Assembly (NCBI RefSeq): GCF_001875325.1
Contig: NZ_MDDC01000014.1
Coordinates: 16,479 to 80,478 of the forward strand
DNA length: 64,000 nt
Source of the DNA: Neomoorella thermoacetica
Lineage (GTDB): Bacteria > Bacillota > DSM-521 > Neomoorellales > Neomoorellaceae
Direction of reading: 5' to 3'
Shown here: piece after piece, positions 45,716 through 54,857 of the stretch
How positions within the stretch are numbered: position 1 is the stretch's first letter
Layout: each line of letters opens with the position of its first letter
The notes under the pieces: generated by a model
What the model saw: only the letters and a program-made list of their open reading frames with translations
Told to the model about the DNA's origin: nothing
The model's database searches: none
Position numbers and translations under genes: made by a program

Positions 45716-45860
45716 AGTTCGTTGGCTTATATATACAAGTTTCGGTAATATCAAAGAGGTTACTTAGTTCCTCCTGAAAAACTTAGGACTAAAAGATTTA
45801 GTATTTCAGTCAATGATATTTTCAGTCTGCTTACAGGGTGACAATATCGCAGTCCGGTAA

Positions 45861-45887
45861 CAGGCTTTAAAGCCTGCTTTTTTTATG
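45861..45887 (+). terminator. Rho-independent terminator of target operon 2
   Basis: CAGGCTTTAAAGCCTG is a short palindromic stem followed by CTTTTTTTAT. It is about 145 bp after the 45715 stop. Confidence 0.75.
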
Positions 45888-45961
45888 GCCGGATACTAGT
45901 TCAAACAGCCGTAAAAATGCCGATTATGATATAATGAGCTGAAGAAAGGGGAGAAAGTGTC

Positions 45962-46582
45962 GTGAATATCGAAACCCTGGCACCGGTAATAGCTGCCTGG
46001 GCGAAAATGCAGGCAACTTCGGCCAGCCCGGCTAACGAGAGCAAGCAAAGCTTCAATACCATTTTTCTCCTGGCCCTCCTGGCCCAAATGGAACCTGACC
46101 GGGGCGTAACTCCCGCCGGGCCAACTCCTGCTGCCGGTCGCCTGGCGGACGGGTCTCAGGTGGATAGAACCGGAACTCCCGGACCTCCTAATACCAGCCT
46201 GGAGACTTTAATCAGTGAAGTGGCTGCCAGGCACGGTTTGCCAGCGTCACTTCTCAAAGGAGTAGTGGCGGCGGAATCCGGCTTTAATCCCCGGGCCGTT
46301 TCTCCGGCCGGGGCCATTGGTCTCATGCAGCTCATGCCGGCTACAGCCAGGGCCCTGGGGGTCAATGACCCCTTTGACCCGGCGGCCAATCTGGACGGTG
46401 GTGCCCGTTACCTGAAACAAATGCTGGACCGCTTCCAGGGAGATATCCGCCTGGCCCTGGCGGCGTATAATGCCGGTCCAGGGGCCGTCGAGCACTACCG
46501 CGGTGTACCTCCTTACCGGGAGACCCGGGCATATATTGATAAGGTCCTGACCGCGACCAGCAAATTTGAGGGTTTAGTTTGA
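45962..46582 (+). CDS. Lytic transglycosylase, SLT domain
   Basis: 206 aa. Residues 95-200 form the goose-lysozyme-like SLT domain with the catalytic Glu in VVAAESGFNPRAVSPAGAIG and LMQLMPATARALGVNDPFDP, then ALAAYNAGPGAVEHY. The N-terminal 85 residues are a low-complexity linker rich in Pro, Thr and Gly; there is no clear signal peptide, as in several YjbJ-like spore or flagellar enzymes. GTG 45962 follows AAGGGGAGA. It cleaves the glycan of peptidoglycan. Confidence 0.88.
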   Translation: MNIETLAPVIAAWAKMQATSASPANESKQSFNTIFLLALLAQMEPDRGVTPAGPTPAAGRLADGSQVDRTGTPGPPNTSLETLISEVAARHGLPASLLKGVVAAESGFNPRAVSPAGAIGLMQLMPATARALGVNDPFDPAANLDGGARYLKQMLDRFQGDIRLALAAYNAGPGAVEHYRGVPPYRETRAYIDKVLTATSKFEGLV

Positions 46583-46682
46583 GAAAGAATACGCAGTCGG
46601 CAGGATTTTTAATAGCCTTAATTATCCGTGGTAACCCGATCTAAGTTCCAGCAGAAATTGCAACGGCTTTGATGAATAATGA

Positions 46683-46721
46683 AAAAGGCCGGTACCCTGG
46701 AGGGCAGGTACCGGCTTTTCT
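46683..46721. terminator. Bidirectional terminator
   Basis: AAGGCCGGTACC and GGTACCGGCTTTT form an almost perfect stem around GGAGGGCA, with AAAAA before and TTTTCTT after. It lies between the convergent transglycosylase and patatin genes. Confidence 0.88.
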
Positions 46722-47542
46722 TAATGCCCCAGGAGCTGGCGAATTTTGGGTAGCTGTTTCCGGGCCTCTTCCATGCCGGCATTTACCAGGTTGCTAAACT
46801 GGCTTACGTCCCAGGAACTTACAGGTTTTTTAATAGGTTCAAGGACCAGGTCGGCGTAGAGGCGCAAGGTGAGGGAGGTATTGCGCTGGCTGATAATGTC
46901 CAGGCTCCGGAGGAGAACCTCACCGGCGTGATCGAAATTCCGGTTGGGGATACCGCAGCCCAGGTCTACGGCGATGATTATGTCGGCACCCAGGTAATGG
47001 ACGATGTCGGCCGGGACATTATCCGTCAGCCCGCCATCCACCAGGAGACGGGAACCGATTCTATAGGGGGCGAAGAGAGCCGGTATGGATATGCTAGCCC
47101 GGACAGCTTGCCAGGCGGGTACATCACCACCTATGACGAAGTCAGGCGGTAGAGGTTTGACAGGCCGGGCACTGGTGTAAATAACGGTTTCGCCGGTGGT
47201 CAGGTCACACGTCACGGCTGCGGTGGTGGGCTTCATTTCCGAGAGAAGACGGTTACCAATGGTTCGTTTTAGCATTCCTTCGATGGTACCACCGTTAAGT
47301 AAACCCAGGGGTAACCCGGTCAAACGGTGATTTTCCAGGGCAAGGGCGTTTAGAAGGGGTAGATTGCTAATGGAACTAACGGCAGGCAGGAGACCGGCGC
47401 CATAGAGGGCGGCGGCGATGGAACCTGCACTGGTCCCGACTACGAGGTCGGGCTTCAGGCCGTTTTCCTCCAGGACGCGCAGGACGCCAAGGTGAGCTAC
47501 TCCCTTTAGCCCCCCTCCTCCCAGGGCGAGGCCAAAACGCAT
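46721..47542 (-). CDS. Patatin-like phospholipase (RssA-type)
   Basis: 273 aa. Oxyanion loop LALGGGGLKGVAHLG, nucleophile elbow VVGTSAGSIAAAL (GxSxG) and catalytic Asp in LLVDGGLTDNVPADIV. Bacterial patatins of this type are cytoplasmic or membrane-associated lipid acyl hydrolases of unknown physiological role. No signal peptide. SD AGGAGG on the minus strand. Monocistronic. Confidence 0.92.
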   Translation of the reverse strand: MRFGLALGGGGLKGVAHLGVLRVLEENGLKPDLVVGTSAGSIAAALYGAGLLPAVSSISNLPLLNALALENHRLTGLPLGLLNGGTIEGMLKRTIGNRLLSEMKPTTAAVTCDLTTGETVIYTSARPVKPLPPDFVIGGDVPAWQAVRASISIPALFAPYRIGSRLLVDGGLTDNVPADIVHYLGADIIIAVDLGCGIPNRNFDHAGEVLLRSLDIISQRNTSLTLRLYADLVLEPIKKPVSSWDVSQFSNLVNAGMEEARKQLPKIRQLLGH

Positions 47543-47705
47543 AAGAGAAACCTCCTCGCAAGTGGCTTGCAGAGTATTATATGAATGGGGGGCTGCCTGC
47601 GTTCCATTTTTCCACGCCTAGCTTACAATCAACGTCCAGCAAGCGCCAATTATTACAAGTCACCTCGAGGAAGCGCGCCTTTAGTAAAACCTGCATCTAA
47701 AGGTA

Positions 47706-47733
47706 AGGGCTGCCGGCATATTGCCAGCAGCCC
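47706..47733 (-). terminator. Terminator-like hairpin downstream of small sporulation gene
   Basis: On the minus strand GGGGCTGCTGGCA, loop, TGCCGGCAGCCC, followed by TTACCTTTAG. It would end the 47765-47851 transcript. Confidence 0.65.
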
Positions 47734-47764
47734 CGGGGAGCCTTAAGACGAAAGGGTTAGGTCA

Positions 47765-47851
47765 TTAATTACCAAAGAACAACAGGATGAGGATCAAAAA
47801 CAGGATGAAGCCCCAGTGACCGAAGAAACCAGGTCCAAAAAAGCCACCCAT
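47765..47851 (-). CDS. YjcZ-like small sporulation membrane protein
   Basis: 28 aa: MGGFFGPGFFGHWGFILFLI, then LILLFFGN. It has a Gly/Phe-rich head and one hydrophobic helix, as in the YjcZ/YmaD-type sporulation proteins. SD AGGAGGGA is 6 bp before ATG. It is nearly identical to the gene at 51187-51273, with which it shares length and ending. It is too short for standard gene callers. Confidence 0.8.
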   Translation of the reverse strand: MGGFFGPGFFGHWGFILFLILILLFFGN

Positions 47852-48040
47852 AGTAATCCCTCCTACCTTATTATTCCAACTGTATTACCTGCACCCTCCG
47901 TCCCATGGCAACCCCTTCCAGTAATTTAATCTATGCAGGCAATTACCGGAAGGTTACACCGGGGGAATTTAGAGGTTAACTGGTGATTATTCCGCCATTA
48001 AGCATACCGGCCTGCAGGTTTACTGCAGGCCGGCCCGTAA

Positions 48041-48412
48041 TCACGCTTCCTTTATCTCCACCCTGGCACCGTCAGGAACTTGCTTTAAAATATGACTATC
48101 TGCCTGAAAACGCCCGGCTTTATTTACCGGGCTGGCCGCTCGAGGCTCATCCTCGACACTGGCCGGAGTCGGGCCGAAAAAGAGGCATAAAGAATGACCC
48201 GGAGGCCAGTAGGCGATGTCGCCAATTTCCATTACCTCCGTAGCACCCTTTTCCAGGCCTGCCTTTACCGGGATGGAGAAGTATATTTCATGGCCCCAGG
48301 TATTCACCCTGCTGGTTAAGGGAAGGGCGGCCTGGATTTTCCTGGCGGTTTCGCTGTCGTTTAGTTCGGCAGGTACCGTAATGTTGTTATTAAAAGTTAT
48401 GCTAATGCGCAT
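48041..48412 (-). CDS. Cyclophilin-like fold protein (TM1367 family)
   Basis: 123 aa from ATG 48412. MRISITFNNNITVPAELNDS, then ARKIQAALPL, INTWGHEIYFSIPV-type strand (VNTWGHEIYFSIPVKAGLE) and IGDIAYWPPGHSLCLFFGPT are the hallmarks of the small cyclophilin-like family, which lacks proline isomerase catalytic residues. The frame extends upstream to 48499 but without SD. Function unknown. Confidence 0.82.
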   Translation of the reverse strand: MRISITFNNNITVPAELNDSETARKIQAALPLTSRVNTWGHEIYFSIPVKAGLEKGATEVMEIGDIAYWPPGHSLCLFFGPTPASVEDEPRAASPVNKAGRFQADSHILKQVPDGARVEIKEA

Positions 48413-48539
48413 GCCTCCACCACCTTGTTTTACGTCTGTTAAAGTTGTCGCGGCGGCTTTATAATAACCGGTTGCGTTCCAACGCCCGGCATTTTCCATC
48501 TATGTTAATTCCGCCAGGGCGGGTATGGGTATCTGGAAA

Positions 48540-48830
48540 TTACTTCAACCGCTTCAGCATGACAATCTCCTCTTCCTGGGTACTCAGGCGTTTGCTAACA
48601 CGCCTGATATCTTCCCAGACGTAGCGCAACTCGTGTTTAATGCTCCTGGTAGTAGTTTTGATCCTGGCAACTTCCTTTTCCAGGTTGGCCAGCCTGGCAT
48701 TTATGTCTTCCTGGCCCCGTTGGAGGCTGGTGAGCCTGGCGTTCATAGACTCTTGACCCTGTTCCAGGTTGCCAACCCGGTTGTTTAATGTATGTAATTC
48801 GTTTAAAATTTGTTTGAGTAACTCTTCCAT
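48540..48830 (-). CDS. Coiled-coil protein of unknown function
   Basis: 96 aa, entirely a long coiled coil with heptads and two internal near-repeats (NLEQGQESMNARLTSLQRGQ and EDINARLANLEKEV). No membrane segment or Cys. Such short LEQ-repeat proteins are common and variable in Moorella and other clostridia. SD is not obvious (GGGGGGAACCCC on the minus strand). Confidence 0.7.
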   Translation of the reverse strand: MEELLKQILNELHTLNNRVGNLEQGQESMNARLTSLQRGQEDINARLANLEKEVARIKTTTRSIKHELRYVWEDIRRVSKRLSTQEEEIVMLKRLK

Positions 48831-48935
48831 GGGGTTCCCCCCTCTCCCTGGCAGTTAATTTAAGGAATAAATCTGGATGATAAAAGTATAACAAAAAACT
48901 CCTGATTAGGTAAGTAGTACAAGGGGGTATGACTA

Positions 48936-49790
48936 TTGTTTTTTAAGGGTCCCGACGAGGTTGGGGAAAGGTTGTCCCGGGTTGGCTACCTGGCCGGCAA
49001 TAACGTTAAGGTGGCGATCTACCTGGCGGATATCCTGCAGAAACCGGTGCTGGTGGAAGGCCCGGCCGGGGTGGGCAAGACGGAACTGGCCCGGGCCCTT
49101 GCCCGGGCGACCGGTACCCGGTTAATCCGCCTGCAGTGTTACGAGGGACTGGACGAAAGCCGGGCCCTTTATGAGTGGAACTACCAGAAGCAGCTTCTCT
49201 ACCTGCAGGCGCAACACGGCGCATGGTCGGAAGTCCAGAAGGACCTCTTCAGCGAGGAGTTTTTATTACCCCGGCCCATCCTGAAGGCCTTCTTGAGCCC
49301 GGAACCGGTTACCCTGCTCATTGATGAGCTGGATAAAAGCGATGAAGAGTTTGAAAGCTTCCTCCTGGAGGCCCTGGCTGACTACCAGGTTTCCATACCG
49401 GAATACGGTACTGTCAGAGCCCGCGCTGTGCCCATGGTGGTTATTACCAGTAACCGCGTCCGCGAATTGAGCGATGCCCTGAGGCGGCGCTGTCTCTATC
49501 TCTACCTGGACTTCCCCGGTCGCGAAGAGGAACTGGCTATTTTACGCCTGAAGCTACCGCACCTGCCGCCTTCCCTGGCCTCCGGCATAGTTAGTTTTGT
49601 CCAGGGACTGCGGGGCAGGGGGTTAAAAAAGCCGCCCGGCATCGCGGAAACCCTGGAATGGGCGCAGGTGTTACAGGCCCTCAAGGTTGAGGATTTAAAC
49701 GAGGAAGTAATTGGCTCTACCCTGCCGGTTTTGATTAAGAAACAGGAAGACCTGGCCCTGGTCCAGTCCCGGCCGGGGTGGTATGCTTAA
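48936..49790 (+). CDS. MoxR/CoxD-type AAA+ ATPase
   Basis: 284 aa. Walker A is VEGPAGVGKTELARALARAT, Walker B LLIDELDKSDEEFES, sensor 1 MVVITSNRVRELSDALRRR. It resembles CoxD/MoxR chaperones that help insert metal cofactors, and is followed at once by a VWA protein of CoxE type (stop and start overlap as TAATG). A CO-dehydrogenase or hydroxylase partner is not in this window. TTG 48936 with AGGGGG upstream. Confidence 0.88.
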   Translation: MFFKGPDEVGERLSRVGYLAGNNVKVAIYLADILQKPVLVEGPAGVGKTELARALARATGTRLIRLQCYEGLDESRALYEWNYQKQLLYLQAQHGAWSEVQKDLFSEEFLLPRPILKAFLSPEPVTLLIDELDKSDEEFESFLLEALADYQVSIPEYGTVRARAVPMVVITSNRVRELSDALRRRCLYLYLDFPGREEELAILRLKLPHLPPSLASGIVSFVQGLRGRGLKKPPGIAETLEWAQVLQALKVEDLNEEVIGSTLPVLIKKQEDLALVQSRPGWYA

Positions 49791-51133
49791 TGGATACAAT
49801 CCCGGAAGTCCTGCAGGAGATAGCTACCTTATTGCGCGCAGGGGGTATAGAGGTGACCCTGGCGGAAATGGTGGATGCGGTACGGGGCTGGCAGGCCACC
49901 CCGGTGGCTTACTGGCCGGAGGTTTTGCAGGTAACCCTGGTCAAGAGATACGAGGATTTAAAGCCCCTGGCGGCCCTGCTTTCCCTCACTGGCAGCCATG
50001 GCTGGCCGGAACAGCCTGCCTGTAAGAACAGGGGTATGGCTTCCGGGCAGGCTACGCGGCACGCAGGCGGGCAGTTGCCGGTCCTGGACGTAATGGCAGC
50101 TCTTTTTAATGGTTCTGATAAAGACCTCAACGACCTGGCGGAACAGGCCATCGACCTGCTGGGAGAACTGAATGCTGGAGCTCTGGACCACCTGGAGGGT
50201 AAGGTAAGGGAAGCCAGGCTGGCTTTAAACTGGCATATGGTCCGCCACAGGTTAAGGGTTATGGAAAGCGAGGGGCGGCAGGAAGCCCGGGTGGCCCAAC
50301 AGAGGTTGCAGTTATTGGCAGCGATTATTCGCCGGAACCTGGAGTTGCGCCTGGTGCAGGAGTTTGGTCCTGAAGCCATGCTGGCCATTCTCTGTACCTA
50401 CAATCTGGCCGAAAAAGGATGGAGCGAGCTGGCTGAAGAGGATCTGGCCGTTATGCGACCGTATTTAAAGAAACTGGGTCGCTACCTGGGAAATAAGTAT
50501 TCCTGGCGTTACCGGCCCGCTCACCGGGGGAAGATCGACCTGCGCCGCACTGTCAAAGAAGCCTGCCGGCACGGCGGCGTACCCTGGCAACTCCGCTACC
50601 GCGACCGTCGCCGGGAGAGGCCGGTCCTTTTTGTCCTGGGCGACATTTCAGGTTCGGTAGCGCCCTTCAGCGTCTTTATGCTGGAATTGATATACGCCAT
50701 GCAGCATGCCTTTCGCCAGGTCCGGACCTTTGTTTTTGTTGATGACCTGGCTGAAGTTACCAGCGCCATCAGGGAATCGCCGGACGCCGGGACCATGGAG
50801 CAAGTGGCCCGTTTCGCCCGCTGCTCGGTTAGCGGTTACTCCGATTTCGGGCGTGTCTTCAAGCTGTTTCTGGAACGCTATGGGGAGGTTCTAACCCCTG
50901 AGACTACGATTTTAATCCTGGGCGACGCGCGCAATAACTGGCGGCAACCGGAGGTCGAGAGTTTTGCAGCTATTTGCCGTAAAGCAGGAAAGGTAGTATG
51001 GCTGAACCCGCAACCGGAAGCCTCCTGGGATACTATGGATAGCTCCATGGCCCTTTATGCACCCTTCTGCCACGCTGTCAGGGAATGCTCGAATCTAAAG
51101 CAGCTAATTGCCATTGCCAGGGAGGGGCTTTAA
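49790..51133 (+). CDS. CoxE-like VWA domain protein
   Basis: 447 aa. The VWA domain in the C-terminal half has the MIDAS motif LGDISGSVAPFSVF, then FVFVDDLAEVT and YSDFGRVFKLF, and LILGDARNNW. The N-terminal half is helical. CoxE-type proteins work with the MoxR ATPase in metalloenzyme maturation. It overlaps the ATPase gene by one base. Terminated by a hairpin 10 bp after the stop. Confidence 0.88.
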   Translation: MDTIPEVLQEIATLLRAGGIEVTLAEMVDAVRGWQATPVAYWPEVLQVTLVKRYEDLKPLAALLSLTGSHGWPEQPACKNRGMASGQATRHAGGQLPVLDVMAALFNGSDKDLNDLAEQAIDLLGELNAGALDHLEGKVREARLALNWHMVRHRLRVMESEGRQEARVAQQRLQLLAAIIRRNLELRLVQEFGPEAMLAILCTYNLAEKGWSELAEEDLAVMRPYLKKLGRYLGNKYSWRYRPAHRGKIDLRRTVKEACRHGGVPWQLRYRDRRRERPVLFVLGDISGSVAPFSVFMLELIYAMQHAFRQVRTFVFVDDLAEVTSAIRESPDAGTMEQVARFARCSVSGYSDFGRVFKLFLERYGEVLTPETTILILGDARNNWRQPEVESFAAICRKAGKVVWLNPQPEASWDTMDSSMALYAPFCHAVRECSNLKQLIAIAREGL

Positions 51134-51137
51134 ATAA

Positions 51138-51168
51138 AAAGGCTACCGGTGTAACATACCGGTAGCCC
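51138..51168 (-). terminator. Terminator, mainly for the minus-strand small gene
   Basis: GGCTACCGGT and ACCGGTAGCC form a perfect stem around GTAACAT; on the minus strand it is followed by TTTTTATTTAAA. Confidence 0.85.
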
Positions 51169-51186
51169 CCGGGGAGTAACATGGAA

Positions 51187-51273
51187 CTAGTTGCCGAAGA
51201 ATAACAGGATAAGGATTAAGAAGAGGATGAAGCCCCAGGTGCCAAAGAAGCCAGGTCCTCCAAAGCCGCCCAT
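51187..51273 (-). CDS. YjcZ-like small sporulation membrane protein
   Basis: 28 aa: MGGFGGPGFFGTWGFILFLI, then LILLFFGN, differing from the 47765 copy at three residues. SD CAGGAGGATT upstream. Gly-rich head plus one membrane helix, as in YjcZ-type proteins made late in sporulation. Confidence 0.8.
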   Translation of the reverse strand: MGGFGGPGFFGTWGFILFLILILLFFGN

Positions 51274-51370
51274 AATAATCCTCCTGGTAAACCTTTCTCC
51301 AGCTGGTGCCCTTTCCCAGTATTTAATATATGCCCTGCCCCAGGAAGGTTAGAGTAGGGAGATGACGGTT

Positions 51371-51505
51371 CTAATTGTCACCAAAGAAAAGGAGAATAAG
51401 AATCAAGAATAGAATAAAGGCAAAACTCCCGCCAGGGAACGTAAATCCCAGACCGCTCTCCTGGCTCCCCTTTCTAGCAGCGAAAAGGTTCTTTTCCTCA
51501 GCCAT
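51371..51505 (-). CDS. YjcZ-related small membrane protein
   Basis: 44 aa from ATG 51505 (SD GGAGGGATC). The N-terminal part is charged (MAEEKNLFAARKGSQESG), the C-terminal half GGSFAFILFLILILLFFGDN is the same helix as in the two neighbouring small proteins. A longer frame to 51634 has no SD. The three genes form a small paralogous set around sigK. Confidence 0.75.
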   Translation of the reverse strand: MAEEKNLFAARKGSQESGLGFTFPGGSFAFILFLILILLFFGDN

Positions 51506-51676
51506 ATAGATCCCTCCATCTGGTGGTGATTTACTGTAGCTTATTCTGCCTAACAGGCGGATGTTCCAGATTTTATAAATAAATGGAGGGGTCAAGACGG
51601 AACTGGACAAGCACCAACTGTACCTGGCTTCCATATATATAAAGGGTAAAGCTATCCTTCCCGGGGGGTATACAAG

Positions 51677-52369
51677 ATGGAAGCAGGTTTTGTTGCTCTG
51701 GTTGCCCTTTCCGTTTTAAAGGGCATTAATTTACTTCTATCGTATATCAGCAATAATGCCTTTCCCCAGCCCCTGTCTGAAGAAGAAGAGCAAAAATACC
51801 TGGATCTCTGGCTGCAGGGCGATCAGAAGGCCCGCAATATTCTAATTGAACATAACCTGCGCCTGGTGGCCCACATAACCAAAAAGTTTGAGAACACCGG
51901 TGAGGATACCGAGGATCTGATATCCATCGGAACTGTTGGGCTCATAAAAGCTATTAATACTTATAATAAGGATAAAGGCACCAAACTGGCTACCTATGCC
52001 GCCCGTTGCATAGAGAATGAAATCCTCATGCACTTAAGGACCCTTAAAAAGACACGGGGAGAAGTTTCTCTCTATGACCCCATTGGCGTTGACCGCGAAG
52101 GTAACGAGATCGCACTCATTGATATTTTAGGTTCGGAACAGGACGTAGCTGAAATGGTAGAATCTTCTTACGAACAGCAAAGGGTGCGGCAAAAGGTGAG
52201 TACCCTCACTCCCAGGGAGAGAAAGGTTCTGGAAATGCGTTACGGGCTATGGCACGGTTTACGCCGCACCCAGAGGGATATAGCCCGGAAAATGGGCATA
52301 TCCCGTTCCTATGTTTCCCGCATCGAGAAGAAGGCCATCCAGAAGTTGCTGAAGGAATTATCCATCTGA
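51677..52369 (+). CDS. sigK: RNA polymerase sporulation sigma factor SigK
   Basis: 230 aa. The pro-sequence region [20 protein letters not shown] is followed by region 2 ([37 protein letters not shown]) and region 4 ([20 protein letters not shown], then [12 protein letters not shown]). It drives late mother-cell gene expression. The gene is continuous, with no skin element. It lies next to small YjcZ-like genes, likely sigma-K targets. Terminator follows at 52392. Confidence 0.94.
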   Translation: MEAGFVALVALSVLKGINLLLSYISNNAFPQPLSEEEEQKYLDLWLQGDQKARNILIEHNLRLVAHITKKFENTGEDTEDLISIGTVGLIKAINTYNKDKGTKLATYAARCIENEILMHLRTLKKTRGEVSLYDPIGVDREGNEIALIDILGSEQDVAEMVESSYEQQRVRQKVSTLTPRERKVLEMRYGLWHGLRRTQRDIARKMGISRSYVSRIEKKAIQKLLKELSI

Positions 52370-52391
52370 CGGTTTTAGCTGTATAATAACC

Positions 52392-52418
52392 TGGGGGCAA
52401 AAACGCCCCCCTTGTTTT
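52392..52418 (+). terminator. Rho-independent terminator after sigK
   Basis: GGGGGC, loop AAAAAC, GCCCCCC, then TTGTTTTAC. Confidence 0.8.
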
Positions 52419-52457
52419 ACGCAGGTTAGAGCCACAGAAAGGAAGGGTGCGCAGGGT

Positions 52458-53231
52458 TTGCAGCAGGAAAAAAAGGCCGCCGGTGGCCCTGGCGGCCAGC
52501 AAACGGCCGGGCCGGACGTATCAGGAGGGACGACGGCCCGGCTGATGGAGATATTTAACCGCCTCTACCGTTATTTTGGTCCCCGGCACTGGTGGCCGGC
52601 CGAGACGCCCTTCGAGGTTATTGTCGGGGCCATCCTCACCCAGAATGTAGCCTGGAAAAATGTAGAAAAGGCTATTGCCAACCTCAAGGCCGCCGGGCTC
52701 CTTTCCCCCGAAGCCATGGCCCGGGCCACAGTAGAAGAACTGGAACCACATATCCGGTCTACTGGTTACTACCGGGTGAAGGCGAAAAAACTCAAGGCCT
52801 TTATAAATTACCTCCAGGAACGGTACAACGGCTCCCTGAAGGCCATGTTTGCCCGGCCCCTGGAAGAATTGCGGCCCCAGATCCTGGGCGTTTTTGGTAT
52901 CGGCCCGGAAACGGCCGACGCCATCCTTTGCTATGCCGGTAACTATCCGATTATGGTAATGGACGCCTATACCCGCCGGGTCTTTTCCCGCCTGGGATTT
53001 TTCGGGGCCAGGGTTTCCTACCAGGATATGCAGGACTTCTTTATGGCCCACCTGCCCCGGGATAACCGCCTTTACAATGAGTACCACGCCCTGATTGACA
53101 GTCTGGCCAACCGTATCTGCCTGAAAAAAGCGCCTGCCTGCTTAAACTGCCCTCTGGCCGGGCTCTGCCCCCGCATTGGACTTGGGGAGACAGGGAAAAG
53201 TAAGCCTGCAGGCTCTTCAGGTAAGGAATGA
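52458..53231 (+). CDS. Endonuclease III-like HhH-GPD protein with [4Fe-4S] cluster
   Basis: 257 aa from TTG 52458; ATG 52545 (228 aa) would remove an unconserved 29-residue head and is also possible. The fold shows AILTQNVAWKNVEKAIANL, the HhH LRPQILGVFGIGPETADAIL with YAGNYPIMVMDAYTRRV (catalytic Asp in MDAYTRR). The Cys set CLKKAPACLNCPLAGLC binds the cluster. It lacks the classic Lys of endonuclease III (GVGRKTA is GIGPETA), so it is closer to HP0602-type glycosylases for 3-methyladenine. Confidence 0.88.
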   Translation: MQQEKKAAGGPGGQQTAGPDVSGGTTARLMEIFNRLYRYFGPRHWWPAETPFEVIVGAILTQNVAWKNVEKAIANLKAAGLLSPEAMARATVEELEPHIRSTGYYRVKAKKLKAFINYLQERYNGSLKAMFARPLEELRPQILGVFGIGPETADAILCYAGNYPIMVMDAYTRRVFSRLGFFGARVSYQDMQDFFMAHLPRDNRLYNEYHALIDSLANRICLKKAPACLNCPLAGLCPRIGLGETGKSKPAGSSGKE

Positions 53232-53305
53232 TTTTTACCCGGAGGCACAGTCTACCTGACTTTTATGGTATAATAACCTTTAAGTTCCTGTAATTGGGGT
53301 GAACA

Positions 53306-53833
53306 ATGATCAGACTTCTCCAACCGGATCTCTATGTGCGTTCCCTGTGCGATATACCCCTGGCCCTTCTAAAAGCCCGGGGCATCCGGGGCTTGATTAT
53401 TGACCTGGATAACACAGTTACTGCATGGGGCCGGGCCACCCTTGACCGGGGGGTACGGCACTGGTTTGCGGATTTAAAGGAACAGGGCCTCAGGGCCTGC
53501 CTGGTCTCAAATAATCGCAGCGGCCGGGTGAAGAAAGTGGCTGATGCCCTGGGGATACCGGGTATTTCCCGGGCGGGAAAGCCCCGGCGCCGGGCCTTTC
53601 GTCAGGCCATGGCCGTCATGGAGACAGAGGCTGGCAGTACCGCCGTCATTGGCGACCAGGTCTTTACCGATATCCTGGGGGGTAACCGCCTGGGATTATA
53701 TACAGTGCTGGTGATGCCTATCAACAGCCGCGAGTTTATCGGCACCAGGATGATGCGCCATGTGGAAAGGTTGTTCACCCGGCACCTGCCGGTTGCGGAT
53801 TTAAGCGGCTACGATAAACGCCCGTTGGCATAA
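53306..53833 (+). CDS. YqeG family HAD phosphatase
   Basis: 175 aa. HAD motif I LIIDLDNTVTAWGRA, motif II LVSNNRSGRV, motif III KPRRRAF and motif IV VIGDQVFTDILGGNRLG. YqeG proteins often precede aroE/shikimate genes and yqeH in Firmicutes. Substrate unknown. A TATAAT is present at 53268-53273, 33 bp before the ATG. Confidence 0.92.
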   Translation: MIRLLQPDLYVRSLCDIPLALLKARGIRGLIIDLDNTVTAWGRATLDRGVRHWFADLKEQGLRACLVSNNRSGRVKKVADALGIPGISRAGKPRRRAFRQAMAVMETEAGSTAVIGDQVFTDILGGNRLGLYTVLVMPINSREFIGTRMMRHVERLFTRHLPVADLSGYDKRPLA

Positions 53834-53930
53834 ACGGGGGGCACCATGCCCCTGCCGGAGACCCCTGGCAAATTAAGGACCTCCCCCGGGTCACGCAACC
53901 CCCCGGGTGCGAGGCAGACTTCAATAAAGG

Positions 53931-54833
53931 ATGGCAGGATGGCAGATGATACAGGCTAAGGCTTCCACCGGGCTGGTGGCCCTCCTGGGGCACCCGGTGC
54001 AACACTCCCTTTCGCCTCTCATGCATAACGCAGCCTTTGCGGCCAGCGGCCAGAACCTGGTCTACCTGGCCTTTGATGTTGAACCGGGTAATTTAGCTGC
54101 CGCCCTGGCCGGATTAAAGGCCCTGGGTATCCGCGGGGCCAACGTCACCGTACCCCATAAAGAGGCGGTTATCCCCTGCCTGGATGCAGTCGACCCGGTA
54201 GCAGCCAGGATCGGGGCCGTGAATACCATCGTCAATGAGGACCGGTGCCTGAAAGGCTACAACACCGACGGCAGCGGTTTTTTGCGTTCCCTGGTGGAGG
54301 CCGGTTTTGACCCGGCCGGGAAGAGAGTGGTAATCCTGGGTGCCGGTGGCGCCGCCAGGGCGGTGGCCTTCGCCCTGGCGGCGGCCGGCTGTGCAAGCCT
54401 GGTCCTGGCCAACAGGACCCCGGAACGGGCCACGGAGCTGGCCGGTGCCCTGGCCGGGGCCGGCCTGCCGGCGCCGGTAGTTTACCGGCTGGGAGATGCC
54501 GGGATGCGGCCCGAAGTGGAGGCCGCCGACCTGGTGCTCAATACCACCAGCCTGGGTATGTGGCCCCGGGTCGAAGAGACGCCGCTGCCGCCGGACTGGT
54601 TCCGGCCCGGACAATGGGTCTACGACCTGGTTTACAACCCCCTGGAAACCAAATTCCTGGCAGGTGCCCGGCGCCGGGGCTGCAGGGTATTCTCCGGCCT
54701 GGATATGCTCCTCTACCAGGGGGCCGCGGCCTTTACCCTCTGGACGGGCCGCGAAGCCCCGGTAGCAGTCATGGACAGGGTCCTCCGTGAGGCCATGGGG
54801 GCGAGTTCAGGCGGGCCTGCTGCCGGCCGGTGA
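53931..54833 (+). CDS. aroE: Shikimate dehydrogenase AroE
   Basis: 300 aa. It reduces 3-dehydroshikimate with NADPH. The substrate pocket has GHPVQHSLSPLMHNAAF and NVTVPHKEAVIP (catalytic Lys), the cofactor fold ILGAGGAARAVAF, and the end GLDMLLYQGAAAFTLW. ATG 53931 or 53946 both possible; SDs are weak. It opens an aroE-aroC-aroK-aroB run for chorismate. Confidence 0.94.
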   Translation: MAGWQMIQAKASTGLVALLGHPVQHSLSPLMHNAAFAASGQNLVYLAFDVEPGNLAAALAGLKALGIRGANVTVPHKEAVIPCLDAVDPVAARIGAVNTIVNEDRCLKGYNTDGSGFLRSLVEAGFDPAGKRVVILGAGGAARAVAFALAAAGCASLVLANRTPERATELAGALAGAGLPAPVVYRLGDAGMRPEVEAADLVLNTTSLGMWPRVEETPLPPDWFRPGQWVYDLVYNPLETKFLAGARRRGCRVFSGLDMLLYQGAAAFTLWTGREAPVAVMDRVLREAMGASSGGPAAGR

Positions 54834-54857
54834 AAGCTCGAGAAAGGATGGATACAT

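Noticed and set aside
51677..52369. Skin element or split sigK
   Set aside because: The reading frame is continuous from the pro-sequence to region 4.
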